Of a stretch of DNA of 64,000 nt, positions 44,385 through 53,542 are shown piece after piece; position 1 is the first letter of the stretch, and every line of letters begins with the position of its first letter. Source of the stretch: an uncultured Eubacteriales bacterium (GTDB taxonomy: Bacteria > Bacillota > Clostridia > Oscillospirales > Oscillospiraceae). The position numbers were made by a program, and so were the translations under genes. The stretch lies in the NCBI GenBank assembly GCA_900315595.1, contig OMZQ01000003.1, positions 1 through 64,000 on the forward strand. Reading direction: 5' to 3'. The notes below the pieces were generated by a model, which saw nothing but the letters and a program-made list of their open reading frames with translations, had not been told where the DNA came from and made no database searches.

Positions 44385-45590
44385 TTAGTCGTCCAGCAGG
44401 GATCGGATCTCCGGGAAAATCTCCAGACTGCGGCGCAGAATGCCGTGCATATGGGCAATAGCGATGCCGTAGTTGACGATGGGCACGCCGGCTTCGACTG
44501 CCTTCCGGATGCGGCTTTGCATCTCAGCAGGGTTCAGGACGCAGCCGCCGCAGTGGACGACCAGGGCGTACTGCGTCAGATCGTCCGGGTACTCTCCGCC
44601 GGAGGTGAAGCTGTAGATCGGCTTGACGCCGGTGAAGCCCTCGATCCAGCCGGGCATCTTGACCGTGCCGATATCGTTGCACTGGCGATGGTGCGAGCAG
44701 CCCTCGGAGATGAGGACGCGGTCGCCGTCGCGGAGCTGTTCGAGCTTTGCCGCGCCGCGCACCAGCTCGGCCAGGTCGCCGCGATAGCGGGCAAAGAGGA
44801 TGGAGAAGGAGGTCAGCGGAACGCAGGTCGGCACGAGCTTTGCGACCTTGCCGAAGACCTGGGAATCCGTCACGACCAGAGCGGGCGCCTCCTTCAGGGC
44901 GGCAAGCGTATCCGCCAGCTCGGTATCCTGACAGCAGACCGCCGTACAGCGGGCGTCCAGAACGTCGCGGAGGACCTGCTGCTGCGGGAGGATCACGCGG
45001 CCCTTGGGGGCTGCCTCGTCGATGGGCATGACAAGGACCACGACGGAGCCCGGATCGAGCTTGTCCGCAAGGACCTTCTTGTCGGTTTGCAGGCTCTTTG
45101 CGAAGGCTCCGAGCTTTTCCTTGAGGGCGTGAATATTCTCGCCCGTCGCCGCGCTGACGTAGATGGACGCTTCATCGAGGGCGGGGCGGTCGGTCAGGGT
45201 ATCCGCCTTGTTCCAGGCGACCACGAAGGGCAGCTTTTTGGCCCGGAAGAGATCGAGCAGCTCCCGGTCCAGGGCGGAGAGACCGACGCCCGCGTCCACG
45301 ACGAGGACGGCAATGTCGGTCTGGGCCAGCATCCGGCGGGCGCGCTGGATGCGCTTTTCGCCCAGCTCGCCCTCGTCGTCCAGGCCGGGGGTGTCGATGA
45401 TGACCACGGGGCCGAGGGGCAGGAGCTCCATTGCCTTTTTGACCGGGTCGGTGGTGGTGCCCTTGACGTCGGAGACCACGGAGAGCTCCTGACCCGTGAC
45501 GCGGTTCACGACACTGGATTTTCCGGCGTTGCGCATACCGTAGAAGCCGATGTGGATTCTGTCCGCAGAGGCGGTATCGTTCAGGCTCAT
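44385..45590 (-). CDS. hydF: [FeFe]-hydrogenase maturation GTPase HydF
   Basis: A 401-aa scaffold GTPase. The GTPase domain has GMRNAGKSS, the GTTTDPV switch, DTPGLDDEG and NKAD. The C-terminal cluster-binding domain has CSHHRQC (near 310) and HCGGC (near 364), the CxH...HCxxC set that binds [4Fe-4S] and carries the 2Fe precursor. Known partners are HydE (here at 50076) and HydG (absent). AAGGAAGG precedes the ATG. It lies downstream of a terminator-like hairpin, so expression may be lower than that of the genes before it. Confidence 0.95.
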   Translation of the reverse strand: MSLNDTASADRIHIGFYGMRNAGKSSVVNRVTGQELSVVSDVKGTTTDPVKKAMELLPLGPVVIIDTPGLDDEGELGEKRIQRARRMLAQTDIAVLVVDAGVGLSALDRELLDLFRAKKLPFVVAWNKADTLTDRPALDEASIYVSAATGENIHALKEKLGAFAKSLQTDKKVLADKLDPGSVVVLVMPIDEAAPKGRVILPQQQVLRDVLDARCTAVCCQDTELADTLAALKEAPALVVTDSQVFGKVAKLVPTCVPLTSFSILFARYRGDLAELVRGAAKLEQLRDGDRVLISEGCSHHRQCNDIGTVKMPGWIEGFTGVKPIYSFTSGGEYPDDLTQYALVVHCGGCVLNPAEMQSRIRKAVEAGVPIVNYGIAIAHMHGILRRSLEIFPEIRSLLDD

Positions 45591-45617
45591 GGGGACCTTC
45601 CTTTCTTGTTCAGGCGT

Positions 45618-45646
45618 GGGGACGGCTCCCCGCAGGGAGCCGTCCC
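45618..45646 (-). terminator. Hairpin between the binding-protein gene and hydF
   Basis: GGGACGGCTCCC (45635-45646 and 45618-45629) is a perfect 12-bp stem with a CGCA loop. On the minus strand no T-run follows; it could reduce read-through into hydF. Confidence 0.6.
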
Positions 45647-45654
45647 GGGCGGAT

Positions 45655-46791
45655 TCAGCGGACGACGACCTCGCCGGCGGAGGCGGGCGGGGCGAAGATG
45701 GAGTTCGCCTGCTCCGGGGTCAGGGTGACGCCGAACACGTCGCGGTAGTATTCAACGGTACGCTCGACCACGTCGATATCCGCAAAGAGTTCGGGATAGG
45801 CGGACTTGGCGAGCCAGAGCAGGGTGATGGGCGTATCGACGCCGGGCGTATAGCTGCGGTACATGCCGAGGGGCATCTTATAGACGCGCTGGTTCTTGAC
45901 GGCTTCGATTTCGCTCCAGTCGTAGTTGCCGATCTCGTTGGTGTAGAGGGTCTCGGGAAGCGCGGTGTTGAAGTTCGTGATGAAGATCAGGGAGGGGTTC
46001 CAGGCGTAGATCTGTTCCATGTTGACGGCAACGGAGTTGTCGTTTTCCAGCTCATAGGCGACGTTCTTCGCGCCGATGGCTTCCGCCCACCATTCGCCGA
46101 AGAACTTGCGGCCGGAGGTGAGGATATTGGACTCGCTGTACTGGAACAGGAAGAAGGCGCGTTCACGCTCCTCGTCCGACAGGGAGGAAACGCGGGACTG
46201 CACGAGGTTGTACATCTCCTCGGAGGCCTTTTTGACCTTTTCCACTTTATCATTCTGGGGAATGACCTCGTTGAAGAGCTCGATCCAGTGGTTCAGGGTC
46301 TCGATGGCGTTATAGTCCCACTTGTTGACGGAGACGGCCAGGGCGGCCAGACCGGCAGCGCGGAGCTTTTCGCCGAGCTCGGGATTGGAGGCGGAGTAGA
46401 AGACCACGTCGGGGTTGAGCTTCATCAGCTCCTCAATATTGACGTTCGCGCCGTCAATATAGCCGGTCTCAGCCTTGAGGATCTCCGGATAGAGCTCGCC
46501 GAGCAGGCCGCTCTTTGCGGCAAGCATGCTGGGGGGCGCCATGCCGACGATCTTCTCCGCGGAGTCAAAGAACACGGTCAGAACGGAGGGCAGCGGATAG
46601 ATGTCGCAGACGGCGATGCGCTGGACGTCATTGGGCACGGCGACCTCGTTGCCGTTGTGGTCAACGACGACGTGCGTTCCGGCGGCTGCGTCGGTTTCGG
46701 TTTTTTTGCCCTCTGAACAGCCGGTCATGCAAAGCAAGACGGAGAACACGATGCAAGCGACGAGCATCAGGCTTAAAAAGCGTTTGAACAT
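45655..46791 (-). CDS. ABC transporter substrate-binding lipoprotein (FecB/BtuF class)
   Basis: A 378-aa lipoprotein with signal peptide and lipobox CMTGC (Cys 25). The class III periplasmic binding fold shows VPNDVQRIAVCDIYPLPSVLTVF and NVEELMKLNPDVVF-type elements. The class binds siderophores, haem, cobalamin or metal complexes outside the cell. The permease and ATPase of the same set are at 51139-53243, with the NifH/D/K-like and HydE genes between. This splitting of the transporter around the enzymes supports a single functional unit. Confidence 0.88.
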   Translation of the reverse strand: MFKRFLSLMLVACIVFSVLLCMTGCSEGKKTETDAAAGTHVVVDHNGNEVAVPNDVQRIAVCDIYPLPSVLTVFFDSAEKIVGMAPPSMLAAKSGLLGELYPEILKAETGYIDGANVNIEELMKLNPDVVFYSASNPELGEKLRAAGLAALAVSVNKWDYNAIETLNHWIELFNEVIPQNDKVEKVKKASEEMYNLVQSRVSSLSDEERERAFFLFQYSESNILTSGRKFFGEWWAEAIGAKNVAYELENDNSVAVNMEQIYAWNPSLIFITNFNTALPETLYTNEIGNYDWSEIEAVKNQRVYKMPLGMYRSYTPGVDTPITLLWLAKSAYPELFADIDVVERTVEYYRDVFGVTLTPEQANSIFAPPASAGEVVVR

Positions 46792-46825
46792 GGTGATTTT
46801 TCCTTTCTTTTTTAAGGGCTATGCC

Positions 46826-47977
46826 CTAAATTAACTGATTCAGAACGGGCCGCGCGTCGGCTGCGAGATCCGGGATCTCCCGGCGGAAGATGCGGCCGGA
46901 AAAGGCCTCGTGCGGCAGGGAGATGAAGCGCTTGTCCGCAGCGACGATGGGCCGGTAGAGCGGGTCCGCGATCACGGTATCCGCCTGTTCGAGGGCGTGG
47001 ATGATCTCGTCCTCGTCGCAGGCGCAGACGTCGCAGGGCCGCAGATAGTCCGGATGGAACTCTGCGGCGCAGACCGCGAAGGCGGGACGCCCCGTTTCCA
47101 GGGTAATTGCCTCAGCCAGAGAGATGGAGCGGACGCCCTCGCCGATCACAGCCACGCGCGGGCCCTCGGTCAGGCTCAGGCTTCCGGCACAGGCGGCGCT
47201 TTTCCCGTCCCGGGCCGCCTCGGTCAGGCGCACCGCGAGCCCGTCCGCATAAGCTCCTGCAACCGGAAGGCCGAGCACGTAGGGCGTGCCGAAGATGCGT
47301 TCGAGCAAGCGGGCGGTCGGAAGTCCGGCGGCGGAAACGACGAGATTGACGCGAGCCGCACCGAGGCGTTTCAGATCCGCAAAGCCGCAGCCCATTGCGT
47401 AGGGCACGTTGAGGTCAAAGCCGGTTTTCCGGAGCCAGGCAGCGACGGAGGCGTCCTCCCCGTTGACGGAAAAGTCCAGCGGGGTCAGGCCGAGGAGGTT
47501 GGCGGAGGGCCGGGCGGTCCTGGAAACGTCCCGGTCGGCAAAGCGCTCCGCCAGCCGGGCCAGGGCGGGACCTGCTCCCTCGATATAGCTCCCCATGCCG
47601 GTCGTTGCAAAGCCGAAGGCGGGGATGCCCGTTCTGGATTCGACGACCTGGGCCACGGCCTCAAAATCGAAGCCCGTCATGGCGGGGATCGGCGTTCCGG
47701 CGATGGCGATGAAATTGGGCTTGAGATCCAAAGCGTCGCGGACGATATCGGAGACGAGCTTTTCATCGTCGCCCATGATGGCCTCCATCTCGGACAGGCC
47801 GGAGATATAGACCATGCTCTCCATATCGTACCACCGGGGCTCGTCATGGGTCGAGTAGGTGGAATTGCAGCCGGAGGCGTCGTGCATGACGGTCATGCCG
47901 CCCAGCTCGAACAGGGCGGAGCAGACGCCGAAGACGTCGGCGCTGTAGGTCGAAATAAAGCTTGCAGTCTGTTTCAT
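46826..47977 (-). CDS. Nitrogenase component 1-like protein (short, NifK-like)
   Basis: A 383-aa protein of the NifD/NifK superfamily. The cluster-binding region has VFGVCSALFELGG (Cys near 17) and HDASGCNS (Cys near 38), as in the first two P-cluster cysteines. The third position reads AIAGTPIPAMTG without a cysteine, unlike true NifD/K. The start overlaps the previous stop by 4 bp (ATGA). It is clearly shorter than nitrogenase subunits (about 500 aa). It likely pairs with the upstream gene product to form a reductase fed by the NifH-like protein. Its substrate is unknown. Confidence 0.82.
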   Translation of the reverse strand: MKQTASFISTYSADVFGVCSALFELGGMTVMHDASGCNSTYSTHDEPRWYDMESMVYISGLSEMEAIMGDDEKLVSDIVRDALDLKPNFIAIAGTPIPAMTGFDFEAVAQVVESRTGIPAFGFATTGMGSYIEGAGPALARLAERFADRDVSRTARPSANLLGLTPLDFSVNGEDASVAAWLRKTGFDLNVPYAMGCGFADLKRLGAARVNLVVSAAGLPTARLLERIFGTPYVLGLPVAGAYADGLAVRLTEAARDGKSAACAGSLSLTEGPRVAVIGEGVRSISLAEAITLETGRPAFAVCAAEFHPDYLRPCDVCACDEDEIIHALEQADTVIADPLYRPIVAADKRFISLPHEAFSGRIFRREIPDLAADARPVLNQLI

Positions 47978-49320
47978 AAGCAGCATCCACACCCCTGTCC
48001 CTTGATCTGAACCAGCTCGCGCATGGGCTTCGGCTCCAGATAGGCCTCGCGCATGAGCGCGCAGGTTTTCACGACGGCCTCATAGCCGTACATGCCGCCG
48101 CCCTCGACGACGTTGACGAAGTGGTCGGTATTCTCAAAGTAGGCGGCCTTCTGGCCGATGGCCAGGCAGCCCGCGTCTCCCTCGCTCGCAAAGCGCATTT
48201 TGGCGTGAACCGTGGCGGTAACGAGCAGATCCGGGCAGACTTGGCGGAGGTACTCAAAATCCGCCTTCTCCTCGCCGGAGAAGCTGTCGGCATAGACCCG
48301 CGTCACGCGGAAGCCGCTGTCCAGCAGCAGACGCGCCAGCCCAAGCGGGCGGGGCACGGCGGTATAGTCGATGGCGATCGGCGTATCGCCGATCAGCGCA
48401 CGGGTCTCCGCCAGAGCCCGGCGGCATTCCTCGGCCTTCGCCGCGTGGTCAAGCTGCGGCGCGCCGACAGCCTGGCAGAGGGCGTCCAGGTTTGCGGCGA
48501 TCTCGGCACAGGAATAGCTGAACGGCAGATACATGTGTCTGCCGCCGAGCCGGGCAGCCAGCGCGTCGCCGCCCGCCTTCGCGGCGGGATAGTAGCTCAC
48601 GTAGAGCGCGGCCTCCGCCATGCGCTGATAGTCTTCGTAGCTGCGGCAGGACGTGATTTCATGGACGGTCCAGCCTGCGGCGCGGAGAATGGAAAACAGC
48701 TCGCTTTCCGCGTCCGTGGGAAGGTCGTTGCCGAGGATGGCAAGGGCTTTCGGATCAATGGGCCTGGGCCGCAGCAGAGAATACAGGCGGCTGCGCATGA
48801 TCTGATCGGGCGTCAGCCCGCTTTTGCGCATGATGGGGTTCATATAGCAGTCGGTGAAGTCGATGTCCGGGAAGCGCGCGCGCAGAACGGCGTAGGCGCT
48901 CTCGATATCGCAGCCGGAGAAGTGATGCACGCAGCTCGTATAGACGAGGATCGCGGGAGGGCGTCGGCCCGCCCGGGTGAGCTTTTCAATGACGTCTGTC
49001 ACGCCCTCGACGATCAGGTCCTCCATGTCGCCCTCAAGCAGGTCGCGCTCACGGACGGCGACGGTGGAGAAGCGCTCGGAGGCATTCATCTCGGCGGCGG
49101 TAAGCACCACGCCGCGCAGGCAGCCCGCCGCACAGACGAAGATCTCATGCGCCTGGGGGATCAGCATGCCGGTGTGGACGATGTTCCAGGTGCCGCGGGC
49201 GGGCGAAGAGTACTCCAGCCCCGACCGGAACGGCGCCGGGAAGGAAGCCTCTGCGATCCGAAGCTCTGCGCCGGATCGGATCTCGCAGACGTTTTCCGTG
49301 TTCTGGATTCGTTTAAGCAT
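47974..49320 (-). CDS. Nitrogenase component 1-like protein (NifD-like)
   Basis: A 448-aa NifD/NifK-like protein. Cysteines occur at FVCAAGCLRGV (near 58-62) and YTSCVHHFSGCD (near 125-132), consistent with iron-sulfur binding at the P-cluster position. The C-terminus ends GQGCGCCL, an unusual cysteine tail. The start at 49320 overlaps the NifH-like stop by 8 bp; the longer open frame upstream is only a shadow of nifH. It is related to nitrogenase-like enzymes (chlorophyllide reductase, CfbD, methylthio-alkane reductase), but cannot be placed in a known group by eye. Confidence 0.82.
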   Translation of the reverse strand: MLKRIQNTENVCEIRSGAELRIAEASFPAPFRSGLEYSSPARGTWNIVHTGMLIPQAHEIFVCAAGCLRGVVLTAAEMNASERFSTVAVRERDLLEGDMEDLIVEGVTDVIEKLTRAGRRPPAILVYTSCVHHFSGCDIESAYAVLRARFPDIDFTDCYMNPIMRKSGLTPDQIMRSRLYSLLRPRPIDPKALAILGNDLPTDAESELFSILRAAGWTVHEITSCRSYEDYQRMAEAALYVSYYPAAKAGGDALAARLGGRHMYLPFSYSCAEIAANLDALCQAVGAPQLDHAAKAEECRRALAETRALIGDTPIAIDYTAVPRPLGLARLLLDSGFRVTRVYADSFSGEEKADFEYLRQVCPDLLVTATVHAKMRFASEGDAGCLAIGQKAAYFENTDHFVNVVEGGGMYGYEAVVKTCALMREAYLEPKPMRELVQIKGQGCGCCL

Positions 49321-50074
49321 GATCCGCCCCGCATTCTGCAAGCAGGTCCTCCGCCAGACGGCGGTACTCCCCTGCCATCTCGCTTTCGGGGAAGGCCTCG
49401 ACGACCGTTTTGCCAAGCTCCTCCGCCTGCTGGACGGTCTCGCTGCGGGAGAGGACGCCGACGATCTTGCTTTCGATGTCGGAGGCAAGCTCCTGAACCT
49501 TTTCCATCTCGTTCCGGACGTCACGGCGGTTCAGGATCAGGCCGCCGAGTGCGGCGTAGCCGCGCTCGCGGAAGTTGTTGACCGCCAGGGCGATGTTCGC
49601 TGCGGCGTGGATCGCCATGTTTTCGCCGGAGGTGACGACGAAGACCTTATCGGCATAGCCGCCGCGCATAGGCATGGAGAAGCCGCCGCAGACCACGTCG
49701 CCCAGGACGTCATAGAAGACCACGTCCGGCTTGTAGACCTCATAGGCGCCCTTTTCCTTGAGCTTATCCAGGGCCGCAATGATGCCGCGCCCGGCACAGC
49801 CGAGGCCGGGAGTCGGTCCGCCGGCCTCGACGCAGATCACGCCGCCGTAGCCGACGGCTGTCATATCCTCCAGTCCGAAGGGCTTCCCGCTCCGAACGAG
49901 GTCGAGGACCGTGGGGATCGCCGTACCTCCGTGCAGGAGGGCGGTGGAGTCCGCCTTGGGGTCGCAGCCGATCTGCATAACCTTGAGTCCCTTGTCCGCC
50001 AGGGCGGCGGCCACGTTGGAGACCGTGGTGGATTTGCCGATGCCGCCCTTGCCGTAAACCGCAATTTTGATCAT
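49313..50074 (-). CDS. NifH-like iron protein
   Basis: A 253-aa ATP-dependent reductase. P-loop YGKGGIGKST (residues 6-15), IGCDPKADST, and both ligand cysteines of the bridging [4Fe-4S] cluster in GLGCAGRG (near 93) and DVLGDVVCGGFSMPMR (near 128) are present. It should donate electrons to the two NifD/K-like proteins. The gene lies 1 nt downstream of the hydE stop. The protein is a little shorter than NifH (about 275-290 aa), like BchL/CfbC relatives. Confidence 0.93.
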   Translation of the reverse strand: MIKIAVYGKGGIGKSTTVSNVAAALADKGLKVMQIGCDPKADSTALLHGGTAIPTVLDLVRSGKPFGLEDMTAVGYGGVICVEAGGPTPGLGCAGRGIIAALDKLKEKGAYEVYKPDVVFYDVLGDVVCGGFSMPMRGGYADKVFVVTSGENMAIHAAANIALAVNNFRERGYAALGGLILNRRDVRNEMEKVQELASDIESKIVGVLSRSETVQQAEELGKTVVEAFPESEMAGEYRRLAEDLLAECGADHA

Positions 50075-50075
50075 A

Positions 50076-51146
50076 TCAGTTTCCTTTCCTTGCTTCCGCT
50101 GTGAATGCCGGATGGTCGCCTCTGCCCATGACCACCCGATAGCCGATGGAGGCGACGCGCTGCTCGATGCTTTTTCTGCTGGTCTCAGGATCGTCGCCCG
50201 AGAAGAGCTTGTTGTCGTAGAGCATGTATTTCTCCCGCACGGAGACCGGCGAGAGATTCGGCATGATGACGTTCGCTCCGGCGAGGATGCCGCGCTCCCG
50301 TCCGATGGGATCGAGGGTGCCGAGCGCCGTGGTGGCGGGCAGCAGGACCTCGGGCAGCATCAGGCGGCAGAGGGCGAGCATCATCAGAGACTGCCGCACC
50401 GTACCGGCCGGCTCATCCCGGAACGGCGTATCGTGGTGCGGGATAAAGGGGCCGAGGCCGATCATGTGGGGCCGGAACTGCGTCATAAAGATCAGATCCT
50501 TTGCCAGATGCAGCGGCGTCTGATAGGGCGAGCCCACCATACAGCCGCAGCCCACCTGGTAGCCAAGCTCCCGGAGCATATTCAGACAGTCCATCCGGTT
50601 TTGGAAGGTCTGCTCCGCCGGGTGCAGAAGGGCGTAATGCGCCGGGTCGGCGGTCTCGTGCCGCAGAAGATAGCGATCCGCCCCGGCCTGCTTGAGCAGC
50701 CGGTAGGATTCATAGCTCCGCTCTCCGAGGGAGAGGGTGATGGCGCAGTCGGGGAAGGCGGCACGAATGGCGGAAACGATCCCGCACATCCGCTCGTCGT
50801 TGTACCAGGGGTCCTCGCCGCCCTGCAGGACGAAGGTGCGGAAGCCGCCCGCGTAGCCCTCGCGGCAGCAGGTCAGAATCTCCTCCGGGCTCAGTCGGTA
50901 GCGGCAGGCGTTTCGGTTGTCGCGGCGGATGCCGCAGTAGATGCAGTTATTCTTGCAGTAATTCGTGAATTCCACGATGCCTCTGATGTAGACGGTTTTG
51001 CCGAATACGCGCTCGGAAACGGCGCGGGCAAGCGTGGAGGCGTATTCCAGGTCCTCGTCTGTGAAGCTGCCGAGGAGCTGCGCAAGCTCATCCGCCGGGA
51101 GCATACTGCCGCGCGCGATCCCGTCGATTCGTTCCAGATTACCCAA
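50076..51146 (-). CDS. hydE: Radical SAM maturase HydE
   Basis: A 356-aa radical SAM enzyme with the CxxxCxxC motif in FTNYCKNNCIYCGIRRDN (near 60) and the HydE pattern YRLSPEEILTCCREGYAGGFRTFVLQGGEDPWY. The conserved TALGTLDPIGRERGILAGANVIMPNLSP is also HydE-like. HydE helps make the 2Fe subcluster of the hydrogenase H-cluster. The TTG start at 51146 has AGGAGG 9 nt upstream; the upstream ATG at 51167 would place the ribosome site inside the gene. It overlaps the preceding stop by 8 bp. Confidence 0.93.
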   Translation of the reverse strand: MGNLERIDGIARGSMLPADELAQLLGSFTDEDLEYASTLARAVSERVFGKTVYIRGIVEFTNYCKNNCIYCGIRRDNRNACRYRLSPEEILTCCREGYAGGFRTFVLQGGEDPWYNDERMCGIVSAIRAAFPDCAITLSLGERSYESYRLLKQAGADRYLLRHETADPAHYALLHPAEQTFQNRMDCLNMLRELGYQVGCGCMVGSPYQTPLHLAKDLIFMTQFRPHMIGLGPFIPHHDTPFRDEPAGTVRQSLMMLALCRLMLPEVLLPATTALGTLDPIGRERGILAGANVIMPNLSPVSVREKYMLYDNKLFSGDDPETSRKSIEQRVASIGYRVVMGRGDHPAFTAEARKGN

Positions 51147-52212
51147 GCTCGTGTTCCTCCTTTGCATAGATGGTTTTTGCGCTGACGCCGGGGATGATAG
51201 CCAGACGCTGGGATAACTCCTCGATCCTTCCGCGCGGGCCGTCGAGCGACGTGTGGATGATATAGACCCCGCGCTCGCGGTAGGGCATGCCCATGCGCCC
51301 GACGATCATATCCGAATAGGCATGAAACAGGCGGTTGATCCGCTGGGCCGCAGCGTAATCGTGGGAGATGACCGTGACCGCCGCAAGAGCGTTCTTCTCC
51401 GGCTCCGCAGTCGCACGGTCCGGTTCTCCGCTGGACAGGTGCAGGGGGATGACGTTTTTCAGCTCGTTTCCGTCGGTCTCAAAGCTGCCGATGGCCGCCC
51501 TGACGCCGAAGGCCCGCTCGATATTGGCCTCGGTGACGACGCTCGCCGTGCTTCCGCAGACGGCCTCTCCCCCGCTCAGCAGCAGGGCCTTGTCCGACCG
51601 CTGCAGAGCATGCTCCGGGTAGTGGGTATTGAAGATGCAGGCGATCCCGTCGGAGGCAAGTCTGGAGATCGTATTGAGCACGATCAGTTGGTTTTTGAAA
51701 TCCAGATTGGATTCCGGCTCATCGAGCACGAGCAGGGCGGGTTCAGCGGCCAGGGCGCGGGCGATCAGGACCATTTGCAGCTCGCCGCCGCTCATCTGGC
51801 TGCAGAGCTTCTGTGAGAGCCGGGAGATGCCGAGCAGATCCAGTACCTGCTCCGCTTTCTCGACGTCCGCCTTTTTCGGCGTGGAAAACACGCCGAGTCT
51901 GCCCGTCCGACCGAGCAGAACGGTCTCGAAGGCCGTATAGGCTGGGGATGCGGATCTGGCCTGCGGCACGTAGGCAACCGTGGTCCAGAGCCTTCGCTCC
52001 GACATGGAGGCAATATCCGTTCCGTCGATGGAGCTCTTGCCCCGCTTCCATTTCAGAAGGCCCATCATGCACTTGAGCAGGGTGGTCTTGCCGGCTCCGT
52101 TCGGGCCGAGAACGGAGAGCAGCTCGCCCGACTGAAGCTCCAGATTGACGTTTTCAAAGAGCGTCGGGCCGTTTTTGTAGGCGAACGCGCCGTTTTCGAT
52201 CGTTAGCTTCAC
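51139..52212 (-). CDS. ABC ATPase fused to a TM1266-like domain
   Basis: A 357-aa fusion. Residues 1-250 are a FecE/BtuD-like ATPase (Walker A LGPNGAGKTTL, signature MSGGELQMVLIARALA, Walker B LLVLDEPESNLD). Residues 277-357 resemble the TM1266 family (iron-only hydrogenase system regulator), with GRMGMPYRERGV identical in pattern to the free copy at 53224. The GTG start at 52212 overlaps the permease stop by 4 bp. The fusion could couple transport to the state of the system. I know of no common precedent. Confidence 0.85.
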   Translation of the reverse strand: MKLTIENGAFAYKNGPTLFENVNLELQSGELLSVLGPNGAGKTTLLKCMMGLLKWKRGKSSIDGTDIASMSERRLWTTVAYVPQARSASPAYTAFETVLLGRTGRLGVFSTPKKADVEKAEQVLDLLGISRLSQKLCSQMSGGELQMVLIARALAAEPALLVLDEPESNLDFKNQLIVLNTISRLASDGIACIFNTHYPEHALQRSDKALLLSGGEAVCGSTASVVTEANIERAFGVRAAIGSFETDGNELKNVIPLHLSSGEPDRATAEPEKNALAAVTVISHDYAAAQRINRLFHAYSDMIVGRMGMPYRERGVYIIHTSLDGPRGRIEELSQRLAIIPGVSAKTIYAKEEHELG

Positions 52213-53243
52213 AGTCTCCACCCCCCGGAACGGCGCATCAGAACGATGAAGAATGGCGCGCCGATGATGGCAGTCAGAATCGAAATGGGGATCTCCGCGG
52301 CGGTGACGGACCGCGCAACGGTATCCACGACCACCAGAAAGGCGGCGCCGAGACTGACCGAGGCGGGCAGCATGGAGACGTGGTTGGAGCCGAATTTCAT
52401 CCGGCACATGTGCGGAATCAAAAGCCCCACCCAGCCGACCTGGCCGCACATGGCGACGCAGGCAGCGGTCATTGCCGTGGCGCAGATCACCGTGACCGCG
52501 CGGAGGGCCTTGATATTTGCGCCGGAGGACCGGGCCTCGTCGTCAGACAGGGGAAGCAGGTTCATCCGCCAGCGCAGGAGCAGAAGGACGACGACGCCGA
52601 CCGCGATGGGCGGTGCGCCGTAGGTCAGATTCTGATAGCCCGCGGACTGAAGGCTGCCCATGAGCCAATAGGTGATGGCCGGGAGCTGGGATTCGGCGTC
52701 CGCCACGAATTTGACCAGCGAGACCAGAGCGGAAAACAGGGAGCCGATCATGATGCCCGACAGGACGACGGAGGTCAGTCCCCTGCCCCGTCCGGAACCG
52801 CCGAGCCAGGTCAGCGCGACGGCTGCAATGCCTATTGCAAAGGCCGTCATCTGGATCCCGATCAGACCGAAGCCGAGCAGGATGCCCAGGGCCGCGCCGA
52901 AGCTCGCGCCGCCAGCAACGCCGAGGGTATCCGGCGTGGCAAGCGGGTTGGCAAAGAGGCTCTGAAAGGCGCAGCCCGCCGTGGAGAGGGCGGCTCCTGC
53001 CAGCAGCGCCAGCAGGATGCGCGGCAGACGGATATTCCAGACCGTCAGGGCCACGGTGCCGGTCACGGTCTGCCTGCCGGTCAGCTTGCCCCAGACCGCC
53101 AGAAAGACCTCGCGCGGGGCGATCATGATCCGTCCGAAGCAGAGGGCTGCAAGGGCGACGACCACCGGCAGCAGGAGGAGCAGCAGCTTCTGCCCCAGGC
53201 CGAGACGATAGGACGCTTTCGCGTTAATTTTTGGTGATGACAT
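52209..53243 (-). CDS. FecCD-family ABC transporter permease
   Basis: A 344-aa permease with about nine to ten helices. The conserved NIRLPRILLALLAGAALSTAGCAFQSLFANPLATPDTLGVAGGASFG block and GQVGWVGLLIPHMCR are hallmarks of iron-siderophore, haem and vitamin B12 importers. The start at 53243 overlaps the regulator's last codons by 20 bp, indicating coupling. It works with the ATPase fusion and with the lipoprotein at 45655. Confidence 0.9.
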   Translation of the reverse strand: MSSPKINAKASYRLGLGQKLLLLLLPVVVALAALCFGRIMIAPREVFLAVWGKLTGRQTVTGTVALTVWNIRLPRILLALLAGAALSTAGCAFQSLFANPLATPDTLGVAGGASFGAALGILLGFGLIGIQMTAFAIGIAAVALTWLGGSGRGRGLTSVVLSGIMIGSLFSALVSLVKFVADAESQLPAITYWLMGSLQSAGYQNLTYGAPPIAVGVVVLLLLRWRMNLLPLSDDEARSSGANIKALRAVTVICATAMTAACVAMCGQVGWVGLLIPHMCRMKFGSNHVSMLPASVSLGAAFLVVVDTVARSVTAAEIPISILTAIIGAPFFIVLMRRSGGWRL

Positions 53244-53481
53244 TGGAGTATGCCGCCTTTGAGGTGATTCCGTCGAGCCGGCCAAGCCGACCGCACATGG
53301 TATTGATGGCGTCCTGCGGGGCGTCGATCGCGATGGAGATGACGTTCACGCCGCGCTCTCTGTAAGGGATGCCCATTCTGCCGATGATATATCCGCCGTA
53401 TTCATGCAGGATCTCATTGAGTCCTTGCGTTGACGCTTCGTTTTCAACAATGATGCTGATCACAGCCACTCTTGTTTCCAC
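53224..53481 (-). CDS. TM1266-type iron-only hydrogenase system regulator
   Basis: An 85-aa ACT-like protein found with [FeFe]-hydrogenase maturation genes (RVAVISIIVENEAS..., GRMGIPYRERGVNVISIAIDAP). The GTG start at 53481 has GGAGG 7 nt upstream. It is the first gene of the nine-gene set, after the promoter and terminator-bearing leader. The family is proposed to act as a regulator, mainly from genome context; a DNA-binding region is not evident here. Confidence 0.88.
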   Translation of the reverse strand: METRVAVISIIVENEASTQGLNEILHEYGGYIIGRMGIPYRERGVNVISIAIDAPQDAINTMCGRLGRLDGITSKAAYSNVITKN

Positions 53482-53509
53482 AGCAATCCCTCCGTTTCTT
53501 GTGGATCAC

Positions 53510-53542
53510 AAAAAAATTTGCCGTACGAGTGGGTACGGCAAA
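53510..53542 (-). terminator. Intrinsic terminator inside the operon leader (attenuator)
   Basis: On the minus strand TTTGCCGTAC (53542-53533) and GTACGGCAAA (53526-53517), loop CCACTC, then seven T (53516-53510). It lies between promoter and first gene, 17 nt before the ribosome site, so full-length expression requires read-through. Confidence 0.85.

Noticed and set aside
44385..53481. A classical [FeFe]-hydrogenase or nitrogen-fixation locus
   Set aside because: There is no hydrogenase large subunit, no HydG and no nifB/E/N; the component-1-like proteins are short and one lacks a P-cluster-type cysteine.
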